Counted from the stretch's first letter, positions 1-8,510 are shown. The stretch is DNA of 64,000 nt from Streptomyces sp. RB17 (GCF_009604455.1 NZ_WEGL01000006.1:496001-560000); one strand, 5' to 3'. Translations and numbers: made by a program. Notes: a model not told the origin generated them from the sequence alone.

Positions 1-1029
1 CCAGGGCGCGATGCCTACCTGGTCGTGCAGCATCCCGGAATCCGGTCCCGTGAACACGAACCGGAAGAACGGCCCGGCCAGCAGGTTGCCGATGAGCGTG
101 CCGAGCGCACAGCCGAGAACGGCCGGGAGGGAGGTCATCACGAGGTAGACACCCAGCACCTGCCCCGGGGCGAACCCGAGGGCCTTGAGGATGCCGATGT
201 GCCGGAAGCCGGACACCACCGCACCGCCGACCACGTTGGCGACGATCAGTACCGACACCAGAATGCCGAGGATGCCGAATGCCATGAGGTACGGGGCGTA
301 GGCGCGGGCGTTGCTGCCGACTTGGTGCCTGAGCGACAGATAGGTGTGCGATCCGGCGAGGGCGTCCGTGGGCAGCCCCGCGGTCACCCCGGCCAGTCCG
401 GCGCGCAGTGCGCTCTGTGACGAAGCGTTCCGGTACCGGTACAGCATCTGCGTGGCGTTCGGGTGCAGGGCCGCGATCTGGTCCGGGGCGACCCACACGT
501 CGGCGGTGTGGCTCAGGTCGAAGGCGAACCCGACGATGGTCAGCGTGGGTCCGGACGGCACATGGAACTTCTTGCCGAGGTCGTCGGCGGTCCAGTCCGA
601 CTGCCGGTTCATGACCATCTCACCGGGCCGCGTCGGCCACCGGCCCGCCCACAGATCCACGCGATCCACCGGACCGCCGGGCCCGGAACGGCCAACGACC
701 GTGATCTCGCCACCAAGGCCCAGAGCCGACGCACCACGCGAAATCTCCACCGTGGCCTGCGGAAACGGCCCGGCGACCGCCTCGACCCCGGGCTTGCGCG
801 CCGCATCCGTCAGCTGCGCGTCCGACACCTTGCCCGGATCGAACTCGGCGACCACATGCGGCCCGTGCTGCTCGCCGAAGACATGGTCGAACGGCGCCGA
901 CGCCGCGTCCACCAGTCCCAGCGCGACCACGATCGACCCCGTCGACACCAGGGTGACCAGCCAGATCACCAGCGTCTGCAGCCTCCGCCTGCGCACCGCC
1001 GCCCGCGCGGCCTTCCACACCGCCCTCAT
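1..1029 (-). CDS. FtsX-like ABC transporter permease (C-terminus outside window)
   Basis: Membrane permease subunit of a MacB/FtsX-type ABC exporter, partner of the ATPase encoded just upstream. The window holds the first 343 codons and the frame is open to the edge. A hydrophobic N-terminal helix (about residues 16-38, LVIWLVTLVSTGSIVVALGL) is followed by a long extracytoplasmic MacB-type domain. A second membrane region begins near residue 255 (LMAFGILGILVSVLIVANVV) and contains the FtsX-core motif FRHIGILKALGF. The start ATG overlaps the ATPase stop as ATGA, so the two are translationally coupled. The substrate cannot be told; lipids or antimicrobial peptides are usual for the family. Confidence 0.88.
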   Translation of the reverse strand, partial: MRAVWKAARAAVRRRRLQTLVIWLVTLVSTGSIVVALGLVDAASAPFDHVFGEQHGPHVVAEFDPGKVSDAQLTDAARKPGVEAVAGPFPQATVEISRGASALGLGGEITVVGRSGPGGPVDRVDLWAGRWPTRPGEMVMNRQSDWTADDLGKKFHVPSGPTLTIVGFAFDLSHTADVWVAPDQIAALHPNATQMLYRYRNASSQSALRAGLAGVTAGLPTDALAGSHTYLSLRHQVGSNARAYAPYLMAFGILGILVSVLIVANVVGGAVVSGFRHIGILKALGFAPGQVLGVYLVMTSLPAVLGCALGTLIGNLLAGPFFRFVFTGPDSGMLHDQVGIAPW

Positions 1030-1733
1030 GCCGACGGCTCCAGGGCGTGCTCGCCGGTGACCCGGCCGTCGGCCAGCTGTACCAGCCGGCTCGCACAGCG
1101 CTGCGCGAGCCGCTCGTCGTGCGTGACGATGATCAGGGTCTGGCCGATCTGGTTCAGGTCGATCAACAGGTCCATCACCTGCTCCCCGGCCCGGCTGTCC
1201 AGCGCGCCGGTCGGCTCGTCGGCCAGCAGCAGCGCGGGCCGGTTCATCAACGCCCGTGCCACGGCGACCCGTTGCCGCTCACCACCGCTGAGCACCGCCG
1301 GATAGGCGTTGCGACGGTCCGCGATGCCCAGTTCCTCGAACAGCTCCAGCGCCCGCCGCCGGGCCTGCCGGGCCGGAGTGCCGGTCAGCTGGGCGGCCAG
1401 GGCCACATTGTCGAGCGCGGACAGATCGTCGATGAGGTTGAAGAACTGGAAGATCATGCCGATCCGGCGCCGCCGGTACAGCGCGAGCCCCTTCTCGCTC
1501 AGCTTCCCGACGTTCTCCCCGTGTACGACGACACTGCCGGCCGTCGGCCGGTCAAGACCGGCGATCATGTTGAGCAGCGTGGACTTGCCGCACCCCGAAG
1601 GGCCCATCACCGCGACCGCCTCCCCGGCCCGGATCTCCAGCGACACCCCGTCGAGCGCGACCGTCTCGCCGTACTCCTTGCGCACACCGTCGAGCCGTAC
1701 GACGGTGTCTCCCGTTCTCACCTCGGTGACCAT
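1026..1733 (-). CDS. ABC transporter ATP-binding protein (LolD/MacB-like)
   Basis: Cytoplasmic ATPase of the exporter whose permease follows with a 4-bp overlap. The 235-aa product has Walker A GPSGCGKST (44-52), signature LSGGERQRVAVARALM, Walker B LLLADEPTGALD and the H-loop VTHDERLA, all intact, at the normal length for the LolD/MacB/FtsE subfamily. An upstream in-frame ATG at 1787 would add 18 low-quality residues; I prefer the ATG at 1733. No Shine-Dalgarno is visible, and a TAGCGT-like -10 lies just upstream, so the mRNA may be leaderless. The gene is divergent from the two-component system, which is a likely regulator by analogy with BceRS/LiaRS-type arrangements. That regulatory link is inferred. 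Confidence 0.92.
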   Translation of the reverse strand: MVTEVRTGDTVVRLDGVRKEYGETVALDGVSLEIRAGEAVAVMGPSGCGKSTLLNMIAGLDRPTAGSVVVHGENVGKLSEKGLALYRRRRIGMIFQFFNLIDDLSALDNVALAAQLTGTPARQARRRALELFEELGIADRRNAYPAVLSGGERQRVAVARALMNRPALLLADEPTGALDSRAGEQVMDLLIDLNQIGQTLIIVTHDERLAQRCASRLVQLADGRVTGEHALEPSA

Positions 1734-1873
1734 GGACAGGACGCTAGACGCGGGACGCCGACCCCGGCATCCCTCTCCGGATGGCACTGTGCCCCCGGAC
1801 TCATCCTCCGGATGCAGACGGCTGAATCCCCAGGTCGATGCGGATGTCAGTGCCGTCTGCGACCATGAGCGGC

Positions 1874-2725
1874 ATGGGGGAGTACGACGTGCTGACGGCG
1901 GCGCTCGCGGTGGCGTGCGCGGCCGTTCTCGGGCTGACGGTGGCGCTGGTGCGCACCCGGCGCCGCTGGCAGGCGGCGGTCGGGCAGCGCGGCTGGCTGC
2001 TGGAGCGCGAGCGGGAGAGCGCCACGGAGGCCGCGATCGCGGCCGAACGCGACCGGATCGCCCGCGAGTTGCACGACATCGTCAGTCACAACGTCAGCCT
2101 CATGGTCGTCCAGGCCAGCGCCGCCCGCGAGGTGCTGGGCACGATGCCGGACGAGGCGGCGACGGCGCTCAGGGCCGTGGAGGACGCCGGCCGGGGCGCG
2201 ATGACCGACCTCAGACATCTGCTGGGACTCCTGGCCCCCGCACCGGACGGCACCGACAACGACATCGGCCCGGGACCGGACCCGGGCGCGATGAGCACGC
2301 CGCTCGCCCCGCAGCCCGGACTCGACCGGCTCGGCCCGCTCGTGGACCGGATATCGTTCGCCGGGCTGCCGGTCGAGGTCCGCATCTCCGGCGAACCGCG
2401 GCCGCTGCCCCAGGGCATCGACGTGACCGCCTACCGGATCATCCAGGAGGCCCTGACCAATGCGCTCCGACACGGCGACGGCGGCAAGGCGGAGGTGACT
2501 GTGCGATACGCCGACCACGCCCTGCGCGTCGAGGTCCTCAACACCGGCCCCAGCGTGCTGACCGGCACCGCCCCCGCCACCCCGAGACCGCAGGCCGGAG
2601 GCACCGGCCGTGGCCTGATCGGGCTGCGCGAGCGGGTCGCCGTCCACGGCGGCGACCTGGACGCCCGCCGCAGACTCGGCGGCGGCTATCGCGTCCGCGC
2701 CCGCATACCCCTGGACCGCCCGTGA
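1874..2725 (+). CDS. Two-component sensor histidine kinase (HisKA_3, NarL-type)
   Basis: Autophosphorylating sensor kinase with a single predicted N-terminal membrane helix (about residues 5-28) and no extracellular domain. It may therefore sense the envelope or its neighbouring transporter. The dimerisation/phosphoacceptor box ERDRIARELHDIVSHNVSLM carries the phospho-His (ELHD). A HATPase_c domain follows, with N-box EALTNALRHG and G2 box GGTGRGLIGLRERV. Starts at 1838, 1865 or 1874 are possible; none has a good ribosome site. The stop overlaps or abuts the response-regulator start, so the two form an operon. Confidence 0.9.
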   Translation: MGEYDVLTAALAVACAAVLGLTVALVRTRRRWQAAVGQRGWLLERERESATEAAIAAERDRIARELHDIVSHNVSLMVVQASAAREVLGTMPDEAATALRAVEDAGRGAMTDLRHLLGLLAPAPDGTDNDIGPGPDPGAMSTPLAPQPGLDRLGPLVDRISFAGLPVEVRISGEPRPLPQGIDVTAYRIIQEALTNALRHGDGGKAEVTVRYADHALRVEVLNTGPSVLTGTAPATPRPQAGGTGRGLIGLRERVAVHGGDLDARRRLGGGYRVRARIPLDRP

Positions 2726-2742
2726 CGGCGGAGGAACGCCCC

Positions 2743-3468
2743 ATGGCCGCGGACGCGCCCGAGCGGGCGCCCCGGGTGCTGATCGCCGACGACCAGAGGC
2801 TGATCCGGACCGGCTTCCGGCTGATCCTCACCGCCCGGGGCATCGAGGTGGTCGGCGAGGCAGCCGACGGCGCCGAGGCGGTGTCCGCGGCACGCGAACT
2901 GCGCCCGGACGTGGTCCTCATGGACATCCGCATGCCGGCCATGGACGGCCTGGAGGCCACCCGCCGCATCCTGGAGCAGACCCCTGGTTGCCGGGTGCTC
3001 ATGCTGACCACGTTCGACCTGGACCGGTATGTGTACGAGGCCCTCTCGATCGGTGCCAGCGGCTTCCTGCTCAAGGACGTCACCCCGGAGCACCTGGCCG
3101 CGGCCGTACGGCTCGTCGGCACCGGGGACGCCCTCCTCGCACCGCAGATCACCCGGCGCCTGGTGGAGCGGTACGCGGCCGAGGCCGTGCGGGCGCCCGA
3201 GGCCGTACCCGCAGACCTGGCCGCGCTCACCCCCCGCGAGCGGGAGGTGCTGGCCCTGCTGGGCCGCGGCCTGTCCAACACGGAACTGGCCACCGAGCTG
3301 ACGCTCAGCGAGGCCACGGTCAAGTCGCATGTGGCGCGGATCTTCGCCAAGCTGGGCCTGCGGGACCGGGCCCAAGCGGTGGTCCTCGCCTATGAGACGG
3401 GCCTGGTAGCGCCCCGCAGCGGCGCGAGGAACTGCGCGACCGGCCACAAGGGCGCGGCAGACGCCTGA
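2743..3468 (+). CDS. NarL/FixJ-family response regulator
   Basis: DNA-binding partner of the preceding kinase, 241 aa. The receiver domain (about residues 12-128) has the acidic pair DD near VLIADDQ, the phospho-Asp in VVLMDIRMPAMDG, and Lys in FLLKD. The LuxR-type HTH is C-terminal (LTPREREVLALLGRG ... TVKSHVARIFAKLGLRDR). ATG 2743 is preceded by GGAGGAA at good spacing; a GTG at 2722 would overlap the kinase stop as GTGA and is the alternative. The last 17 or so residues (SGARNCATGHKGAADA) are not part of the fold and are encoded by a copy of a dispersed Streptomyces repeat (see findings). Confidence 0.92.
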   Translation: MAADAPERAPRVLIADDQRLIRTGFRLILTARGIEVVGEAADGAEAVSAARELRPDVVLMDIRMPAMDGLEATRRILEQTPGCRVLMLTTFDLDRYVYEALSIGASGFLLKDVTPEHLAAAVRLVGTGDALLAPQITRRLVERYAAEAVRAPEAVPADLAALTPREREVLALLGRGLSNTELATELTLSEATVKSHVARIFAKLGLRDRAQAVVLAYETGLVAPRSGARNCATGHKGAADA

Positions 3469-3498
3469 CGGCCTTCCCCGGCATCCCGCGGAGCGCAC

Positions 3499-3516
3499 GG
3501 CACTCCGCGGAGTGCC
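3499..3516. terminator. Perfect 18-bp palindrome between convergent genes
   Basis: GGCACTCCGCGGAGTGCC is a perfect inverted repeat lying 30 bp after the response-regulator stop and 5 bp before the stop of the convergent lacI remnant. Its position suggests a bidirectional terminator, although it has no loop and no T-tract. Confidence 0.5.
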
Positions 3517-3520
3517 TCGC

Positions 3521-4158
3521 TCAAGCCGACTCCCGCCGTACCAGCTCCGTAGGAAGAATCACCGCCGCCGGATCCTCCCCGCCGATCTGCGCGAGCAGCA
3601 CCCGCACCATCTCGTTGCTGATCCGGTCCCACGGCTGCCGGATCGTGGTGAGCTGAGGGGTCGCGGCCGTGGCCGCCGGGGAGTCGTCGAAGCCGCCGAC
3701 AGCGATGTCATCCGGCACCCCCTTCCCCGCCCGGCGCAGCGCCGCCGGCACGCCCTGCGCCATCAGGTCGGAGGCGACGAACACCGCGTCCATGTCCGGG
3801 GCCTGCGCCAGCAGCCGCTCGGCGCCCGCCTCGCCGCTCGCCCGGCTGTAGTCGCCGGAGACGATCAGGCTCTCGTCGGCCCCGATGCCCGCCTCGGCCA
3901 GCACCTCCTTGTACCCGGCGAGCCGCTCCACACCACCGGGGGTGTCCAGCGGGCCGGTGACCACACCGATCCGGCGCCGGCCCAGCGACAGCAGATGCCG
4001 GACCATGTCCCGGGCCCCGTCCCGGTCGTCGGCGGCGACGTAACTCACCTTCGAACCCAGTCCGATCGGTTTGCCGCAGGCGACGAGCGGCACGCCCGCC
4101 TCCCGCAGCTCCTCCGCGACCGGATCGCCCGAGTGGCTGGACACCAGCAGCACCCCGC
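3521..4158 (-). pseudogene. LacI-family regulator, C-terminal fragment
   Basis: About 212 codons match the effector-binding half of a LacI/GalR repressor, from GVLLVSSHSGDPVAEELREA to the stop at 3521, including typical stretches VSYVAADDRDGARDMV, GGFDDSPAA and QLTTIRQPWD. The DNA-binding HTH, hinge and first part of the periplasmic-binding-protein fold (about 125 residues) are missing. Upstream of about 4158 the frame stays open, but it reads antisense to a galactanase fragment. It cannot work as a repressor. LacI genes of this type often sit beside galactan or beta-galactoside utilisation genes, which fits its neighbour. Confidence 0.8.
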
Positions 4159-4159
4159 C

Positions 4160-4804
4160 GACATGGTCCAGATCGGCAATGAGATCAACGCCGCCATCCT
4201 GTGGTCCGAGGGCTCGACCGACAACTGGAGCCAGCCGGCGGGTCTGCTCAACTCGGGCTACGACGCGGCCAAGGCGGTCAGCTCCTCCACGGTCGTCGCG
4301 CTGCACCTGGCCAAGGGCGGGGACACGTCCGGCATGGAGTGGTGGTTCGACAACGCGGTGGCCAACGGGGTGAAGTTCGACGCGATCGGCCTGTCGTACC
4401 ACGGCTACTGGCACGGCCCGCTCGCCGACTTCCAGACCACCCTGGACGACGCGGCCTCCCGCTACGGCAAGCCGGTGTTCGTCGCGGAGACGGCCTACCC
4501 GTTCACCCTGACCCAGAACGACTCCCTGGACAACCAGATCGACACGACGGGCGAGCTGGTCTCCGGCTACCCGGCGACCGTGGCCGGCCAGACCAAGTGG
4601 ATGAACGACGTGGCGAGCATCGTGGAGGCCGTACCGAACCACCGTGGCCTCGGCGTCTTCTACTGGGAGGCGACCTGGACCGCCGTCACCGGAAACGGCT
4701 GGGACCCCACCGACGCCGGCTCCGGCAACGGCTGGGAGAACCAGGCCCTGTTCGGCTACGACGACAAGGCGCTCTCCTCCATGACGTGGTTCAGCCACCG
4801 CTGA
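4160..4804 (+). pseudogene. GH53 arabinogalactan endo-1,4-beta-galactanase, C-terminal fragment
   Basis: The last 214 codons of a glycoside hydrolase family 53 enzyme. The fragment begins exactly at DMVQIGNEIN, which holds the acid/base Glu, and includes the nucleophile Glu in FVAETAYPF and the C-terminal FYWEATW...NGWENQALFG. The signal peptide and first half of the barrel are absent, and upstream DNA is the antisense of the lacI fragment. No start codon or ribosome site serves it, so it is not expected to be made as an active secreted enzyme. It ends at a normal stop followed by a terminator hairpin. Confidence 0.82.
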
Positions 4805-4817
4805 ACCACCGGTGACG

Positions 4818-4845
4818 GGCCCGGCCGTAAGGGGCGGCCGGGTCC
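4818..4845 (+). terminator. Hairpin after the GH53 remnant
   Basis: GGCCCGGCCG pairs with CGGCCGGGTC across a 7-nt loop, 14 bp after the GH53 stop. This is a good GC-rich terminator stem for a once-functional gene. Confidence 0.6.
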
Positions 4846-4992
4846 TCGCCGATTTTCCGGGGTCATATGCCCCGCCTCGGTCGTACGGCCGCTCGGTACC
4901 GGACAACGGCCGGCGAGTCCCGGACGCGACGGAGTCGGCCGCGCGACAGTGGGAACACTGCGTACGAGGAGGCCGGGGACGGAGGCGGACGG

Positions 4993-5280
4993 ATGATGGG
5001 AACCCCCTCGGGCCGGATGCGGCAGACGATTCTCGAATGGCTCAAGGACCCCGCGGCCCACTTTCCGGCGCCCCGTCGCCGCGAACTCGCCGAGACGGGA
5101 GTCACCGCGCGCGCCGTGGCCGCCAAGCTGGGCGTGCCCCGCCGGACCGCCGTCGCCCACCTGGACTTCCTCACCCGGCTCGGCCTGCTGCGCACCCGCC
5201 GCAGTTGCCGGGGCACCTGCTACCGGCGCGACGAGATACGCATCGCCGAGGTGACCCGGGTTTTCGAGAAGGGGTGGTGA
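4993..5280 (+). CDS. Small winged-helix (ArsR-like) DNA-binding protein
   Basis: 95 aa, essentially a single helix-turn-helix. VTARAVAAKLGVPRRTAVAHL resembles the recognition region of ArsR/MarR-type HTHs that act on RNA-polymerase-proximal operators. ATG 4993 is preceded by GGAGG at 7-nt spacing. No metal-binding cysteine pair typical of metal-sensing ArsR proteins is seen; the two C-terminal Cys lie in RRSCRGTCYRR. It lies 62 bp before the SMP-30-like gene on the same strand and may regulate it. Confidence 0.75.
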   Translation: MMGTPSGRMRQTILEWLKDPAAHFPAPRRRELAETGVTARAVAAKLGVPRRTAVAHLDFLTRLGLLRTRRSCRGTCYRRDEIRIAEVTRVFEKGW

Positions 5281-5342
5281 GGGGACGACACAGGGGGCAC
5301 AGCCGGCCGCAGGACGGCCGACCGACCGCGAAGGGCACACGT

Positions 5343-6302
5343 ATGGACCGACCCACGGCACTCGTCCCGCTCCACTACGTCTCCCTGGGTGCCCGCGGCC
5401 CCGAGGACGTCGTCGTGGACGCCCACGGACGCGTGCTGACCGGAGTGGAGGACGGCCGGATCCTGCGCGTGCACGACCTCGGCGACCCGCGCGCGGCCCG
5501 CGCGGAGGTGCTGGCGGACACCGGCGGCCGTCCGCTGGGCCTCGAACCGCTGCCGGACGGCGGCCTGTTGGTGTGCGACGCGGAACGCGGCCTGCTGCGT
5601 GTCGACCCCGGCGACGGCACCGTACGGGTCCTCGCGGACTCCGTGGCAGGGGAGCCGCTCCGCTTCTGCAGCAACGTCGTCGCCCTGCCCGACGGCAGCG
5701 CGTACTTCACCGTCTCCAGCCGACGCTACCCACTGCAGCAGTGGATCGGCGACATCGTCGAGCACACCGGCACCGGCCGGCTGCTGCGCCTCCCGCCCGC
5801 GGGCGGTGAGCCCGAAGTGCTGCTGGACGGGCTGCAGTTCGCCAACGGCCTGGCCCCCGGCGCCGACGGATCCTTCCTGGTGATCGCCGAGACCGGCGCC
5901 TGCCGCCTCACCCGCTACCACCTGACCGGTCAGCGCGCCGGCCACGCCGACCTCTTCGCCACGCTGCCCGGCATGCCGGACAACCTCTGGCGCGAGGGCC
6001 CCGACGGCCCGCTCTGGGTCGCGCTCGCCAGTCCCCGGGTCCCGCCGCTGGACCTGCTGCACCGCACCTCGCCCGCCGTGCGCGGCGCCGCAGCCCGGGC
6101 CGCCGTACACGCGCCGTACCGCCCGAGCGGGACGACCGCGGTCATGGCCCTCGACGACACCGGACGGACCGTGCGGCACCTCACCCGCCGCCGCTCCGGC
6201 TTCCGCATGGTCACCAGCGTCTGCGCGACCGGTGACCATCTCGTCCTGGGCAGCCTGTGGGAGCCCGGCGTCGCGGTCTGTGCGCGGACGGCCGCCCGCT
6301 GA
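5343..6302 (+). CDS. SMP-30/gluconolactonase/strictosidine-synthase-like beta-propeller
   Basis: 319-aa six-bladed beta-propeller of the SMP-30/LRE superfamily, usually lactonases or metal-dependent hydrolases. Typical blade motifs are GPEDVVVDAHGRVLTGVEDGR, RPLGLEPLPDGGLLVCDAERG, NVVALPDGSAYFT and ANGLAPGADGSFLVIAETGA. No signal peptide is present. ATG 5343 follows GAAGGGCACACGT. The substrate is not predictable; sugar lactones are one option. It may form an operon with the small HTH gene upstream. Confidence 0.8.
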   Translation: MDRPTALVPLHYVSLGARGPEDVVVDAHGRVLTGVEDGRILRVHDLGDPRAARAEVLADTGGRPLGLEPLPDGGLLVCDAERGLLRVDPGDGTVRVLADSVAGEPLRFCSNVVALPDGSAYFTVSSRRYPLQQWIGDIVEHTGTGRLLRLPPAGGEPEVLLDGLQFANGLAPGADGSFLVIAETGACRLTRYHLTGQRAGHADLFATLPGMPDNLWREGPDGPLWVALASPRVPPLDLLHRTSPAVRGAAARAAVHAPYRPSGTTAVMALDDTGRTVRHLTRRRSGFRMVTSVCATGDHLVLGSLWEPGVAVCARTAAR

Positions 6303-6369
6303 CTCGGCGGTACGCTGGTGCCCGGCCGTGATCACCCGTAGGGGCGGGCCGAACAGGAGACGCACCAGC

Positions 6370-6831
6370 ATGACAGCCCCGGAAGCCGAGAGCCTCCGCG
6401 TCCGCCCCGCCCCACGGGGGCGGTCCGAGTGGCGTGCTCAGATACCCGTCGTCGCGGTCGTCGCCCTCGGCGGCGCCCTCGGCGCCTGCTGCCGCTACGG
6501 CCTCTCCCTCGCCTGGCCCACACCACCCGGCTGCTTCCCCTGGGCGACCTTCCTCACCAACGTCATCGGCTGCGCGGTGATCGGTGTCTTCATGGTGCTC
6601 ATCACCGACGTGTGGGCCGCCCACCGCCTCGTACGCCCCTTCTTCGGCACCGGCGTGCTCGGCGGCTTCACGACCTTCTCCACCCACGCCGTCGACGTCC
6701 GCAAGCTGCTCGACGCGGGCCGCCCGGGCCTCGGGCTCGCCTATCTCGCCGCGACGCTGTGCGCGGCCCTCGCCGCGGTGTGGCTCGCCTCGGTCGCCGC
6801 CCGCCGCGTGCTGCTCAGGAGGCAGCGATGA
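6370..6831 (+). CDS. crcB: Fluoride efflux channel subunit CrcB/FEX
   Basis: 153-aa membrane protein of the Fluc family, which forms dual-topology dimers conducting F- out of the cell. It has four hydrophobic helices and the hallmark residues GGALGACCRYG, Asn in FLTNVIG and GGFTTFSTHAVD (the Phe/Thr/Ser track). ATG 6370 is preceded by AGGAG. The stop overlaps the next gene as ATGA. I looked for a fluoride riboswitch in the 68-bp leader and found none. A second crcB lies two genes on, as is common in actinobacteria where two non-identical subunits pair. Confidence 0.92.
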   Translation: MTAPEAESLRVRPAPRGRSEWRAQIPVVAVVALGGALGACCRYGLSLAWPTPPGCFPWATFLTNVIGCAVIGVFMVLITDVWAAHRLVRPFFGTGVLGGFTTFSTHAVDVRKLLDAGRPGLGLAYLAATLCAALAAVWLASVAARRVLLRRQR

Positions 6832-7208
6832 CATCACTCACCGGCCGGGCCCTCAGGCTGACCGTCTACATCGGCGAGGACGACACCTGGCACCACAAGC
6901 CCCTGTACTCGGAGATCGTGCACCGCGCGCACGCGGCCGGGCTCGCCGGGGCGAGCGTCTTCCGGGGCATCGAGGGCTTCGGCGCCTCCTCCCGGATCCA
7001 CACCTCCCGCCTGCTGTCCCTGAGCGAGGACCTGCCCGTGGCGGTCGTCGTCGTGGACGCCGAGGAGCGGGTACGGGCGTTCCTGCCGCAGCTCGACGAA
7101 CTCGTCGACGAGGGGCTCGTGACCCTGGAGGAGTGCGAGGTCGTCCGGTATGTGGGGCGCACGGGCGGCCCCGAGGGCACGGATCCGAAGGGTAAGAAGT
7201 CGTTGTGA
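6828..7208 (+). CDS. DUF190 domain protein
   Basis: 126 aa, DUF190 family (PII-like ferredoxin-fold proteins). Conserved features are LTVYIGEDDTWHHKPLYSEI near the N-terminus and the RGIEGFG segment. It overlaps both flanking crcB genes (ATGA at the start, GTGA at the end), so it is translated with the two channel subunits. DUF190 proteins recur beside crcB and may sense a ligand or regulate the channel; this is inference from context. Confidence 0.88.
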   Translation: MTSLTGRALRLTVYIGEDDTWHHKPLYSEIVHRAHAAGLAGASVFRGIEGFGASSRIHTSRLLSLSEDLPVAVVVVDAEERVRAFLPQLDELVDEGLVTLEECEVVRYVGRTGGPEGTDPKGKKSL

Positions 7209-7579
7209 ACTGGCTGCTCGTGATCGCGGGGGCCGTGGTCGGCGCACCGTTGCGCTATCTGACCGACCGTGCCGTGCAGGCCCGCCACGACTCGGTCTTC
7301 CCCTGGGGCACCTTCGTGGTGAACGTCACCGGCTCCCTGATCCTCGGGCTGCTCACGGGCGCCTTCTCGGCCGGGGCGGCCGGCCCCCATCTGCAGTTGC
7401 TGGTGGGCACCGGGTTCTGCGGAGCGCTGACGACGTACTCGACCTTCTCCTATGAGACCCTGCGGCTGGCCGAGGCCGGCTCCGGCCGCTATGCCGCGGT
7501 CAACGTCGCGGCGAGCCTGGTGGCGGGGCTCGCCGCCGCCTTCGCCGGCGTCTCGCTCGCCGGCGCCCTGTGGGCCTAG
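7205..7579 (+). CDS. crcB: Second fluoride channel subunit CrcB
   Basis: 124 aa, four predicted helices, with GAVVGAPLRYLTDR, the Asn in FVVNVTGSLILG and GALTTYSTFSYE. These are the Fluc signature residues, with Tyr replacing one Phe. It begins at a GTG that overlaps the DUF190 stop. Together with the first crcB it probably makes a heterodimeric channel with the subunits in opposite orientation. Confidence 0.92.
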   Translation: MNWLLVIAGAVVGAPLRYLTDRAVQARHDSVFPWGTFVVNVTGSLILGLLTGAFSAGAAGPHLQLLVGTGFCGALTTYSTFSYETLRLAEAGSGRYAAVNVAASLVAGLAAAFAGVSLAGALWA

Positions 7580-7654
7580 GCGCTTGCCAGAGCGCCGGGC
7601 GCAGCAAGTACTGTCTACAGCAATGTCGACCAACTCTCCTCAGAACTGGATCCC

Positions 7655-8491
7655 ATGAGCGCCATCTCCGTCGGTCAGGCCGTCGTCCTCGGGGTAGTCG
7701 AGGGGGTGACCGAGTTCCTCCCGGTGTCCTCCACCGGTCACCTGAAGATCGCCGAGGGACTCATGAACATCCCGGTCGACGACAAGTCCGTCGTCGGTTT
7801 CTCCGCCGTCATCCAGGTCGGCGCCATCGCCGCCGTGCTCGTGTACTTCTTCAAGGACATCAAGCGGATCGTCTCCGCCTGGTTCCGCGGTCTGACCAAC
7901 CGCGAGGAGCGCTACCACCACGACTACAAGTTCGCCTGGTGGGTGATCGCCGCCACCGTCCCGATCGTCGTGGTCGGCCTGGCCGCCAAGAAGCTGGTAG
8001 AGGGCCCGCTGGGCTCGCTGTGGGTGGTGGCCGGCTCGCTGATCGTCGGCTCCGGTGTGATGTGGGCGGCCGACCAGATGGGCCGGCACAAGCGCGGTGA
8101 GGACGACACGTCGTTCAAGGACGCGATGTGGGTCGGCTGCTCGCAGATCCTCGCCCTGCTCTTCCCCGGCTTCTCCCGCTCCGGCGCCACCATGTCCACG
8201 GCGCTCATCCTCGACCTCGACCGCGTCGCCGCCACCCGCCTGTCCTTCTTCCTCGGCATCCCGGCCCTGACCGGCGCCGGCATCTACGAGCTCAAGGACG
8301 CCCTCGGCGCGGGCGTGGGCGCGGCGCCGCTGGCCGTCGGGACGATCGTGTCGTTCGTGGTCGCCTACGCCTCCATCGCCTGGCTGCTGAAGTTCGTTGC
8401 CAAGCACTCCTTCAACGCCTTCGTGATCTACCGGATCGTCATCGGCGTGGGCCTGCTCGGCCTGCTCGGCGCGGGCGTGCTCAACGCCTGA
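7655..8491 (+). CDS. uppP: Undecaprenyl-diphosphatase UppP (BacA)
   Basis: 278-aa polytopic enzyme that dephosphorylates undecaprenyl pyrophosphate to recycle the peptidoglycan lipid carrier and that confers bacitracin tolerance. The catalytic regions are EGVTEFLPVSSTGHL (16-30) and FPGFSRSGAT, both intact. Six to eight membrane helices and normal length. A TTGCCA...TACTGT promoter-like pair lies in the 75-bp gap after crcB, so it can be transcribed on its own. It is followed by a strong terminator. Confidence 0.95.
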   Translation: MSAISVGQAVVLGVVEGVTEFLPVSSTGHLKIAEGLMNIPVDDKSVVGFSAVIQVGAIAAVLVYFFKDIKRIVSAWFRGLTNREERYHHDYKFAWWVIAATVPIVVVGLAAKKLVEGPLGSLWVVAGSLIVGSGVMWAADQMGRHKRGEDDTSFKDAMWVGCSQILALLFPGFSRSGATMSTALILDLDRVAATRLSFFLGIPALTGAGIYELKDALGAGVGAAPLAVGTIVSFVVAYASIAWLLKFVAKHSFNAFVIYRIVIGVGLLGLLGAGVLNA

Positions 8492-8510
8492 CCGAACCCT
8501 CCTGATCACC

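Noticed and set aside
6303..6369. Fluoride riboswitch upstream of crcB
   Set aside because: The 68-bp leader does not contain the conserved crcB-motif pseudoknot elements; only an AGGAG ribosome site is clear.
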